Assembly (NCBI GenBank): GCA_964615975.1
Contig: CAZTTH010000022.1
Span: forward strand, 1 to 57,620
DNA: 57,620 nucleotides
From: CAZTTH01 sp964615975
GTDB lineage: Bacteria; Verrucomicrobiota; Lentisphaeria; JABSQK01; JAJFLO01
Reading direction: 5' to 3'
This document shows, in pieces, positions 50,617 to 57,620 of the stretch. The position numbers and the translations under genes are program-made. Position 1 is the first letter of the stretch. Each line of letters begins with the position of its first letter. The notes beneath the pieces are model-generated. The model made no database searches and had not been told where the DNA came from. It was given only the letters and a program-made list of their open reading frames with translations.

Positions 50617-51808
50617 CGCTTTGCGTCGTCGGATATTTTTTGCCTAATTTATTCAAATGCGGGACGGGCTTGAAGGAGGTGGCGTCAATGGTGAGCTTAA
50701 GCTCTGAATCTTTACCCGGATTTATGGTCACATTCGCGCTGGATTCACCGCGAATACTCCACGCGGTTGTCCGATATTCACCTGCGGGCAAATTCTCAAT
50801 ATTCATGATCCCTTCGGGCCCGAGGATGCTGCCCCAATCGCTATTGCCGACCATGATGATCGCGGACATATCCGGATGAATATTGCAGTAGACCTTGATG
50901 GCGCCGGGTTCATTAAAGACATGCGCTGGCTCGGTGCCGCGACCATAGGTGCCAAGGTCGAATTTATTCCCTGGAGTGGAAGAAAAAACATTGTGCTTAA
51001 AGGGGTCAAGATTTTTGAAAATCACCGTGTCGCCAACCCGGATCAGGGTATTGCGCGGGGTATATTTTTTCCCCACCATATCGATCACATGCTGTTTGCT
51101 TTCACGGTGGGGAATAAGGGAGGAATCGAGGGGTTCCAAGACCACGATCACCCCATCAGGTGAGATCGTCTCTCCATTTGCCGTGATCTTGACGGATGCG
51201 GATAAATTCCCGGTTGGCGGCGGTTGGGGTTTTACCTTTTCTGCCATTACAGGTGGCGGCTGAGATGACTGGGTGGGGATTGGTGTTGTCAGGGCCGCCA
51301 TTTCTGGCGCGTTCACGGGTGGATTAAGCTTAGGCGGAGGTTGGGACGGGGGGGAGGATGGCGGTGGTTGAGCTGACTCTTGCGGCGACATGCTTGGTGG
51401 GCGGGGACTGTCAGGGAGTGATTGCGTTGGTGCTGGTGGAGTTGCCATGGACGGCAGGTTCGGTTGCACCGCAGGCGGAGGTGTGAGCTGGGATGCGGGC
51501 GGTGGTGGAGTAGAGATTTTCTGTGCGGCAGTGTCAATCGGCGGCTTTTGTGGAATTGATTCGGTTTGGGTCGCGTTACTGGTGGTCGTTGCAGTGGGTG
51601 GAGGTGAAGTCAGCGCGGGAGTATTACTGTTATCTTGGACAGCGCTGGAAACCACGGCGGAGGATGGCGTTGGTGTGATTTCGGGACGCGCTTCCGGGGA
51701 TGTTTTCAGCTCGGTTTGATAATGCATGGATCCGGTCTGACACCCATTGGCAAACCATAGTATCGCGAACATGAATGCGCAACGAAGCGCTGTGAGTGAT
51801 GATTGCAT
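50603..51808 (-). CDS. proline-rich cupredoxin lipoprotein
   Basis: A 401-residue lipoprotein (lipobox-like WFANGC, Cys23) with a long Pro/Ser/Thr/Gln-rich linker to about residue 190. The C-terminal region has a type 1 copper domain: His in FKHNVFS, then Cys-His-Met in YCNIHPDM. A beta-sandwich resembling a carboxypeptidase regulatory domain follows (GPEGIMNIENLPAGEYRTTAWS). Such domains occur in electron-transfer and copper proteins of the cell envelope. The frame is open upstream to 51856; ATG 51808 with GAGAGGA upstream places the lipobox correctly. It overlaps the Ser/Thr kinase gene by 14 bases, suggesting a sensor partner or shared envelope role. Confidence 0.88.
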   Translation of the reverse strand: MQSSLTALRCAFMFAILWFANGCQTGSMHYQTELKTSPEARPEITPTPSSAVVSSAVQDNSNTPALTSPPPTATTTSNATQTESIPQKPPIDTAAQKISTPPPPASQLTPPPAVQPNLPSMATPPAPTQSLPDSPRPPSMSPQESAQPPPSSPPSQPPPKLNPPVNAPEMAALTTPIPTQSSQPPPVMAEKVKPQPPPTGNLSASVKITANGETISPDGVIVVLEPLDSSLIPHRESKQHVIDMVGKKYTPRNTLIRVGDTVIFKNLDPFKHNVFSSTPGNKFDLGTYGRGTEPAHVFNEPGAIKVYCNIHPDMSAIIMVGNSDWGSILGPEGIMNIENLPAGEYRTTAWSIRGESSANVTINPGKDSELKLTIDATSFKPVPHLNKLGKKYPTTQSDEFY

Positions 51809-52450
51809 TGTGGTGATCCTCTCTGTTAATAGGTAATTATATGATGTTTCTCTCATTTATACTGGTACGAATCAGGTTGGTGAAACTTCCAACACTTAAT
51901 ATGTTCGTTGTCGCTTCGTATCCTCCCTTTCGGTCGGAGACAGCCTCATCCTGCGGGTTCAGCCGGGTATTTGTTTAGCGCCGGTTGGAGTACATGCTTT
52001 AGTCTGCGGTAAAGCAATGAACATCCTAACTGCAGTCCCGCAAGTATGTGTTTAGCGCAGAATTTGAAGCTGGTGGAGTTTGGAGTTCATCCTTTTAGGA
52101 TGCTCCTCTCTCAGGCATTAATGCCATTCAGGCTAAAAGCCTGGACTCCAACCGACGCTAAACACATACGTCCCGCAATGCGGGACTGGACTTCAACACT
52201 GATTCCCCTCAATGCTTACTCAAAACTCATACTCCCGCGGTGCGGGACTGCCGCATTAAGGATTAATACTCCAGATGCAACATAATCCTGCCAACGGCTG
52301 GAGAACGCCAAAAACTCTTGACTAAAACTTAGACGCTAAACCAATACTTGCCCTGGGCTAATTTATCCCCGATCCCGCTAAGCGGAACATTCAAAAATAC
52401 TTACATACCAGAACTAGCAAACGGCGAAAACAAAATAATGATCAATATCA
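51809..52450. repeat. repeat-rich intergenic region, modular repeat copy 3
   Basis: Positions about 51974-52256 hold modules shared with 22.9 and 29.9 kb: TTTAGCGCCGGTTGGAGTAC, GTAAAGCAATGAACATCC, a GTCCCGC-AAT-GCGGGAC hairpin (52170-52186) and GATTCCCCTCAATGC (52201-52215). Positions about 52390-52447 resemble the left part of the 19.8-kb repeat (ACATACCAGA, GGCGAAAAC). No gene is seen. Confidence 0.7.
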
Positions 52451-53752
52451 TTAAAAAAGCTGGGTCACGCTGAGATAGAAAAATGAATTGTCATCGCGGT
52501 TGGGAAATTCCCCGATCGCGTCTTCGATAAAATAAATATTCCAACAGGTCGAAATCTCGGTTTGGGTTTTCTCAATGCGGTAAGCAGCGAACAACGATAG
52601 TTGCTGACCCAGATGATTTGATTTGGTCTGGTTATTCCAGACCAGACCATCAGCATCGAACACGTAAATACCACCGGCGCGATCGTATTTGTACATGTCG
52701 AACCAGGTCGCGCGCACAAACAATGGGATGTCCTTGATCGGCAGCGCAGTGATCCCAAAGCCATATTCCTTGAGATTGATGTAGGGTGAAAAGTCAGAGG
52801 ATTGCCGGTCGAGATGTCCGGCAGGCGCAAAGGGGGTGTAATTGTATTCTGGCCGCCGGTCACCGGAGGCCACGTTTATTGAGGTATACAAGCGGGTTTC
52901 ACTCCAATGTCCGGGCGCGGGAAACCAGGAAAATACCCCATGGGTCGCGAAGGCGTCGCGGTCTCCAAGCTGGCGGATAAAATCCGTGTCAATCTCAAAT
53001 CGTTCCCAGGGTTTTTTTACTCGTACGCCAATCGAGTAAACTTCGTCATCCCAAGCGTAATCCTTGAAAAAGGTATATTGCTCGAACTGCCAATTAGACA
53101 GGCTGAAGGCGTAATGATAGCCGCCTACCATATTATCCGGTTCTTCGTCCTGATCGTGGGATTCGATGGCCTGTATTCCGCCGAACGCGGAAAACTGATC
53201 GTCATCGCCAATATGATCGTAGCGGATCACATCATAACTGATGGTGTTGTTGATCCAGGTATTGGTTCCCAACACCAGGCGCGAACCATAATCCAGGGTT
53301 TGGCGGCCGATTTTGACGCGGTGTTCGCCGCCAGAGTACTTGAGATAAAATTGTTGCAGATGCAACTTGCTGTCGTAGTAACGATTGCCATCGATCTTGG
53401 TGCTCGAATCCAGGTCGGCAAATTCGCCTTCGATATAACCGCTGAACTTATCATCAAACGATGCATCGAGGTGAATTTTCACATTGGTCAGGAGATAATC
53501 GTCATCATACCCTTTGCGCCAGGCGCTCGCTGCCGGCCCATTGAGCGCGCGGGAATTGGGCACCAAATCACCGTCGCGCCAGCGTTCGTAACGCAACCGC
53601 AGTTGACCGCCCGCGGATACCTGCCATTGATCCTGTGAAATTTTTAGTAAATCCTCTGCTGCCACAGGCCATGAAATCCCCAATAAACCAATCCCCATTC
53701 CGATTCCGATGAGGAAACAGGTGAATGTCACTTGCGGTATTTTGACGCGCAT
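52451..53752 (-). CDS. outer-membrane porin of the alginate-export type
   Basis: A 433-residue protein with a signal peptide (cleavage likely after PVAAE). It has alternating beta-strand patterns rich in Tyr, Trp and Asp, e.g. GGQLRLRYERWRDGD, VKIGRQTLDYGSRLVLG and TRLYTSINVASGDRR. It ends in Phe, as outer-membrane barrels do (SVTQLF). The VKIGRQxLDYG block resembles the alginate-export (AlgE-like) porin family. Substrate unknown. AAGGAG lies 7 bases before the ATG. It follows the YceI gene by 11 bases, so the two form an operon. Confidence 0.9.
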   Translation of the reverse strand: MRVKIPQVTFTCFLIGIGMGIGLLGISWPVAAEDLLKISQDQWQVSAGGQLRLRYERWRDGDLVPNSRALNGPAASAWRKGYDDDYLLTNVKIHLDASFDDKFSGYIEGEFADLDSSTKIDGNRYYDSKLHLQQFYLKYSGGEHRVKIGRQTLDYGSRLVLGTNTWINNTISYDVIRYDHIGDDDQFSAFGGIQAIESHDQDEEPDNMVGGYHYAFSLSNWQFEQYTFFKDYAWDDEVYSIGVRVKKPWERFEIDTDFIRQLGDRDAFATHGVFSWFPAPGHWSETRLYTSINVASGDRRPEYNYTPFAPAGHLDRQSSDFSPYINLKEYGFGITALPIKDIPLFVRATWFDMYKYDRAGGIYVFDADGLVWNNQTKSNHLGQQLSLFAAYRIEKTQTEISTCWNIYFIEDAIGEFPNRDDNSFFYLSVTQLF

Positions 53753-53763
53753 AAGAGTACTCC

Positions 53764-54348
53764 TTACTGAAGATTAACAGCTTCAAAATTGATGATAATT
53801 TCGATGACTTCCCCGACCATCAGGCCGCCGCCTTCCATCAATTCATTCCACATCAAGCCATAATCGAACCGATTAATCTTTCCCGAGGCTTCGAAGCCAA
53901 TGCGGCTGTTGCCCCAAGGATCGATTATGGGTCCTTTGAGATCATACTCAAGAATGATTGGACGGGTAATGTTTTTGATGGTAAGCTCGCCGACCAGAAG
54001 TTGTTTGCCGAATCGCCTTCTTATTTTGGTGGATTTGAATTTGATTTCGGGAAAGACCTCGACAGCGAAAAAATCTTCGCTGCGCAAATGGTCGTCCCGA
54101 CTTTCGATTTGAGTGTCGATGCTGGCGGTTTTAATTGTCGCCTGAGCATCCATCAGGCGATTTTTTTGATCCAGGGTGACGGATCCGCTGTTCTCGGTAA
54201 ATTTTCCCCGCACCTTGTTGATCACCATGTGAGTGGCAATGAATCCGATATCGGTATGTGCGGAGTCGAGTTGGTAGGTTTGGTCACCAGCGACATCGAG
54301 GCTGAAAACCAAGGATAATATCATCACTCCCAAGCGTGGAGAATTCAT
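53764..54348 (-). CDS. YceI family periplasmic protein
   Basis: A 194-residue exported protein (signal peptide about residues 1-20). The YceI lipocalin-like barrel has the classic QLDSAHTDIGFIATHM start, the KFTENSGSVTLD block, SRDDHLRSEDFFAVEVFPEIKF in the middle and FEASGKINRFDYGL near the end. The family binds polyisoprenoids such as quinone-like lipids. Some members sit beside cytochromes. It is the first gene of a two-gene operon with the porin; AAAGAGG lies 6 bases before its ATG. Confidence 0.95.
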   Translation of the reverse strand: MNSPRLGVMILSLVFSLDVAGDQTYQLDSAHTDIGFIATHMVINKVRGKFTENSGSVTLDQKNRLMDAQATIKTASIDTQIESRDDHLRSEDFFAVEVFPEIKFKSTKIRRRFGKQLLVGELTIKNITRPIILEYDLKGPIIDPWGNSRIGFEASGKINRFDYGLMWNELMEGGGLMVGEVIEIIINFEAVNLQ

Positions 54349-54560
54349 AATGCGCCTCTTTGATATTATTAATCATTAACTGATACTCTCTGGCATCCCA
54401 TTCGATTGAGCATCACACTCAATAAGCGCTAATATAGCGAGCTGTGACCAATCAACCATGATTGGGATTAAAATATTTTTTTTAGTGCCGGTAGATCATG
54501 GATGACGGCGGTAAAACCGCCGCTTCATAATCCGGCAGGCGGATACCAACTCAATCGCGG

Positions 54561-56072
54561 TCATCGCCGCACGATCATTATCAGCAATAGCAACAGCGAT
54601 CCGGCGACCAGTCCGGTCAGGATCAATTTGCGTTTTGAGGGTTTGCCGATGAATCCATAAACGACCCCGCTGCAGGCCACCAGCATGAGTATGATCCCGG
54701 TCAGGCTGATCATCCAGTGCTGTATTTTACTGACATTATCACCTTTATGGAGATCGATCAGGGTGTCGGCGAATTTGGCTTTTCGGGTTTTGATCAGGAT
54801 ATTCCGATCGGCCTTGGTGAGCGTTATTCCATGGTTCTGCCAGACCGATTCGATTTCAAGGTAAATTGTGGTGCCGTCATCGAGATATTTTCTGGCTTTG
54901 AATCCGCCATGGTGACGCTTCTGAAAATACGCCGCGAGCGCCTCCTGGGTAATCGGCACATCCAGGGGTAATTGCTGATGAACTTCGCTAACCTTTTTAT
55001 CATCCCCCTTGGTAAAGAAATCTTCATTAATGGCAATAAAACCAGTCATGCCATAAAAAAACAAAATCCCGAACAAGGATAAGGATAAATAAAAATGAAA
55101 ATCTCTCACCCAGCTCAACCAATTGAATTTTCTCGGTTTGGCCCCGACCGTCTTGAAGTCGGTGGATGATGGAGCGCTCGTTGCTTCCCGTGAATGACTG
55201 TATGATTCCCATGACACCAGCGGATCGGGATAACCACTGGTTTTAAGAACCGATTTTACATCCTGAATCATCGCCGGATTCCCACAGATATATACTTCTT
55301 TTTTTTGTCCATTGATTGGGGTTGTGAATTGAGTGATATGGCTGGTAACCCGACCTTTCAGCCCCTGCCAAGCCGAACTGGAACGGGACAACACCGGAAT
55401 TATCCGGGTTTTGGGCAGGGATGACAGGGAGTCGAGATAGATCAAATCGGCTTCGGAATGAACCCCGAAAAGCAATGTTTTGTCCGCTTCCGGAGCCGCT
55501 TCCATGAGAGCATACAGCGGCGCTATTCCCGTGCCGGTGGCAACGAATAGTTTCGGTTGATCCGGTGTCCGCAGGAGGAATGTCCCTTTGGGCGGCGAGA
55601 TGTCGATGGTCGCGCCGATAGTGAGGGAGAATAATGCCGCCGCGGTCCGACTCCCGGGATAGAGCTTGATGCACAATCGGATCACCTCATGATGGTAACT
55701 GACGATCGAGAATGGCCGGTAAAACGTCCCCTTGCCGTCCCTCAATTTCAGGGTGATAAAGTGGCCGGGAAGCGGGGGATACCCGGGTTTTATCAGGACG
55801 ACTTCAATGACATTCGCAGTCAGATATTTTAATTCCTGGAAGATGGCTGGGGCGAAACGTTCGCCCACCGGGAGGCCATCGCGAATAACCTCGATGACCT
55901 GGATCGGACAAGCCGCCGCGGCTTTAAGTATGGCATTCTCGTGGGCGGCGTATTGATCGGTTATGACCTCGGCGATGCCGGTGGGTTCATCAAGGCGAAA
56001 AACTTCCGGGCACATGGTCGCGCACAAAGCGCATCCGGCACATTCTGGTCGTATGGTAACACGGGTGATCAT
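54561..56072 (-). CDS. ferredoxin-flavin reductase-PepSY membrane fusion
   Basis: A 503-residue redox protein in three parts. Residues 1-62 are a single-cluster ferredoxin with Cys11, Cys14, Cys17 and Cys55 (Cys21 extra). Residues about 70-275 are a ferredoxin-NADP reductase-like FAD/NAD domain with RPFSIVSY and VATGTGIAPLYAL and the terminal CGNPAM. Residues about 315-503 are a PepSY-type membrane domain with hydrophobic helices near 325-345, 450-472 and 482-500, separated by an extracytoplasmic loop. The predicted role is moving electrons between NAD(P)H and an acceptor in or outside the membrane. The ferredoxin module is an unusual addition to PepSY reductases. Strong GGATGAGGT site 6 bases before the ATG. 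Divergent from apbE. Confidence 0.92.
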   Translation of the reverse strand: MITRVTIRPECAGCALCATMCPEVFRLDEPTGIAEVITDQYAAHENAILKAAAACPIQVIEVIRDGLPVGERFAPAIFQELKYLTANVIEVVLIKPGYPPLPGHFITLKLRDGKGTFYRPFSIVSYHHEVIRLCIKLYPGSRTAAALFSLTIGATIDISPPKGTFLLRTPDQPKLFVATGTGIAPLYALMEAAPEADKTLLFGVHSEADLIYLDSLSSLPKTRIIPVLSRSSSAWQGLKGRVTSHITQFTTPINGQKKEVYICGNPAMIQDVKSVLKTSGYPDPLVSWESYSHSREATSAPSSTDFKTVGAKPRKFNWLSWVRDFHFYLSLSLFGILFFYGMTGFIAINEDFFTKGDDKKVSEVHQQLPLDVPITQEALAAYFQKRHHGGFKARKYLDDGTTIYLEIESVWQNHGITLTKADRNILIKTRKAKFADTLIDLHKGDNVSKIQHWMISLTGIILMLVACSGVVYGFIGKPSKRKLILTGLVAGSLLLLLIMIVRR

Positions 56073-56231
56073 TGTTTTACCTCATCCTAAGTATACATCG
56101 CGCGTAATAAACATGACTTTGATAGCACCTCCGCTGCCGCTTATGACCGCGAGCAGTATAGTTAAGTAATCAAACTCCTAAATAATATGAATGATAGTAG
56201 TTAATACCAGGAGGGTCTTGAACTAATTGGC
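56073..56231. promoter_or_regulatory. divergent region between the redox fusion and apbE
   Basis: A 159-base divergent region expected to carry promoters for both genes. An AGGAGGG lies at about 56209 but 16 bases from the apbE ATG, too far for an ideal ribosome-binding site. Confidence 0.5.
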
Positions 56232-57290
56232 ATGAAGTCGAATCGTTCACCTTTATCATCCACCATAAAACCCGTTCTGTTCCCATTGGTCACGATCATC
56301 GTGATCATGTTGAACGGGTGTAAAACCTCCATGCCCAATCAGGCTTTTCCTGATAATTGGTATGCGGAAGAACGGTTGTTGTATTATGGTCTGCCGGTAA
56401 AGGTGAGTTTTACTCCCCCAAACGCGGCATTGGCGGCATCCATCTGGGAATATCTCGATCAGGTGGATGACCGATTCAATGATTATCGCGATACCAGCGA
56501 AATCGGCAGGATCAATCGGCAGATGGACAAAAGCTTGGTGCCAATCTCAGCTGAACTTGCTCATGCTCTGGAACTGGCGCGGGAGGTCTACACGATGACG
56601 GATGGCGCCTTTGATATCACCATCCGACCCTTGCGCCAACTCTGGAAAGATGCCGTGAGCCGCGATCGGTTTCCGCCCCAGGAGGAAATCGCTCAGGTGT
56701 TGGAGCAATGCGGATTTCGCCATGTGAACGTCTCGGAAACGACCCTGAGGGTCGACCATGATCATATCACCTTCGATCTGGGCGGTATAATCAAGGGGAT
56801 TGTGGTTGACAATGTCATGCGGCGATTAAAAGAAAATGACATCGCCGCCGGGATGGTGCAGTTGGGCGGCGACATGGCGGCATTTGGTTTTTCTCCCCAT
56901 TTCGCCCGCCATGTCATTGGCATACAGCATCCCACCGATTTATCAGATATATGGACCAGGGTTAAGGATCCCGGTACTGGTATTGGTGTCTCGACCAGCG
57001 GCAATTACCGCAACCCGGCGGTCATCGCGGGCCGGGAAATCAATCATATCATTGATCCCCGGACCGGATTTCCGGTATCCACGGATATTGTATCGGTGAG
57101 TGTTGTTTTTCCGGATATCGGGAAAAATTGGTTGGCGGATGGTCTGGCAACCGCGAGCATGGTGCTTGGTCCCGATGCCGCCATACCCCTCATCACTAAC
57201 GCCGGCGGCGAATGCCTGATTCTCATTCGCGTGGGGAATGAAATCAAGGAATACAAATCTCCCGGTTGGGAGCGGTTGGTGGTGAAATAG
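56232..57290 (+). CDS. apbE: ApbE FAD:protein FMN transferase, lipoprotein
   Basis: A 352-residue exported enzyme that moves FMN from FAD to Ser/Thr residues of target redox proteins. A signal peptide with lipobox MLNGC (Cys30) anchors it to a membrane. Characteristic motifs are DRFNDYRDTSEIGRIN, DGAFDITIRPL, FDLGGIIKGIVVD, VQLGGDMAAFG, NHIIDPRTGFPVSTDIVSVSVV and ADGLATASMVLG. No FMN-binding target domain with the usual SGA(S/T) motif was found in the window, so its substrate may lie elsewhere; the divergent PepSY fusion is a contextual partner only. Confidence 0.95.
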   Translation: MKSNRSPLSSTIKPVLFPLVTIIVIMLNGCKTSMPNQAFPDNWYAEERLLYYGLPVKVSFTPPNAALAASIWEYLDQVDDRFNDYRDTSEIGRINRQMDKSLVPISAELAHALELAREVYTMTDGAFDITIRPLRQLWKDAVSRDRFPPQEEIAQVLEQCGFRHVNVSETTLRVDHDHITFDLGGIIKGIVVDNVMRRLKENDIAAGMVQLGGDMAAFGFSPHFARHVIGIQHPTDLSDIWTRVKDPGTGIGVSTSGNYRNPAVIAGREINHIIDPRTGFPVSTDIVSVSVVFPDIGKNWLADGLATASMVLGPDAAIPLITNAGGECLILIRVGNEIKEYKSPGWERLVVK

Positions 57291-57620
57291 ACAATGACAT
57301 CTGGCAGGACCGGCGGAATTGATTGGCATTTAAGTTCGCAGTCGGGCTTGAATGTTAAATGACCATGAGCGGGAAAAGTGGCGCAGGTCACTTGACCGTA
57401 GGTGTTTAGCGCCAAATTTGAGGTCAAATGTGTTTGAGTTCAAGCTGTGTTATGTTCGTAAGGCACGAAAGTGCCGTTCCTTGGCGTGTATGCCCTATCG
57501 TCCACGCCGCTAAGAGATGCGGATTGCGTCAACAGAGTAATTCAGGGGCACGGCCAACATCCCTAAGTACGTGTTTAGATAGTATGAGAATGAAAGAGTC
57601 TCCTCTATTGACTATCGGGT
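57291..57620. other. intergenic sequence at the window edge
   Basis: No gene is recognised. GGTGTTTAGCGCCAAATTTGAG (start about 57401) recalls the TTTAGCG(C/T)C start of the modular repeats, and CGTGTTTAGATAG lies at about 57570. GGCACGAAAGTGCC near 57461 is a small hairpin related to one near 24446. The region continues beyond the window. Confidence 0.4.

Noticed and set aside
52907..53638. 243-codon plus-strand frame inside the porin gene
   Set aside because: The porin has a signal peptide, ribosome-binding site and terminal Phe. The other strand has none of these.
1..57620. tRNA and rRNA genes
   Set aside because: Intergenic regions were scanned by eye for T-arm-like motifs and conserved rRNA segments; none was convincing. 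A dedicated covariance-model search could still find one.

Overview
The window looks like a chromosomal segment of a Gram-negative bacterium, most likely from the Planctomycetota-Verrucomicrobiota-Lentisphaerota group. That placement is an inference. It rests on an H-X-DG-style pseudopilin, a very large secreted alpha-2-macroglobulin, a eukaryote-like Ser/Thr kinase with an extracytoplasmic sensor, secreted proteins with GWNL-type repeats, a beta-barrel porin with lipoproteins, and dispersed hairpin-rich intergenic repeats. No rRNA, tRNA, CRISPR array, phage or intact insertion sequence was recognised. Many genes lack a clear Shine-Dalgarno sequence, although several in the right third have strong ones.

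Left part (1-16.2 kb): two strong inverted repeats, a hybrid histidine kinase, panD-nadA (pantothenate and NAD precursors), a divergent CinA C-terminal/PncC-type NMN amidase, a 1995-residue thioester alpha-2-macroglobulin, a single-chain type IIG-like restriction-modification enzyme and a pseudopilin with a strong terminator.

Middle-left (16.5-24.3 kb): the most unusual gene neighbourhood. An isocitrate/isopropylmalate dehydrogenase homologue overlaps a fused isochorismatase-like hydrolase/aldehyde dehydrogenase. Facing them is a stand-alone adenylation-carrier-thioesterase enzyme with no condensation domain. A conventional hemL follows. This is the best candidate here for an undescribed small-molecule pathway, but its substrate cannot be read from sequence.

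Middle (25-38 kb): a 1525-residue multi-PAS/GAF hybrid kinase, a repeat island bounded by inverted repeats, ribD-ribE, a deoxyhypusine-synthase-like protein, a TolA-like coiled-coil protein with an internal duplication and an ABC ATPase without an adjacent permease.

Middle-right (38-48 kb): housekeeping genes nadD-rsfS, an aroA-aroK fusion, murC, rpsT and proB, plus an exported truncated haemoglobin, an aldo/keto reductase and an MscS channel.

Right part (48-57.3 kb): an envelope and redox-flavoured region. It has a cupredoxin lipoprotein overlapping a Cache-HAMP-Ser/Thr kinase, YceI with an alginate-export-type porin, a ferredoxin-flavin reductase-PepSY membrane fusion and a divergent ApbE flavin transferase. 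Together these suggest, without proving, electron transfer across or at the inner membrane. Between genes lie at least two repeat families: a modular hairpin family at 22.9, 29.9 and 52 kb, and a roughly 130-bp sequence shared by 19.9 and 47.9 kb.
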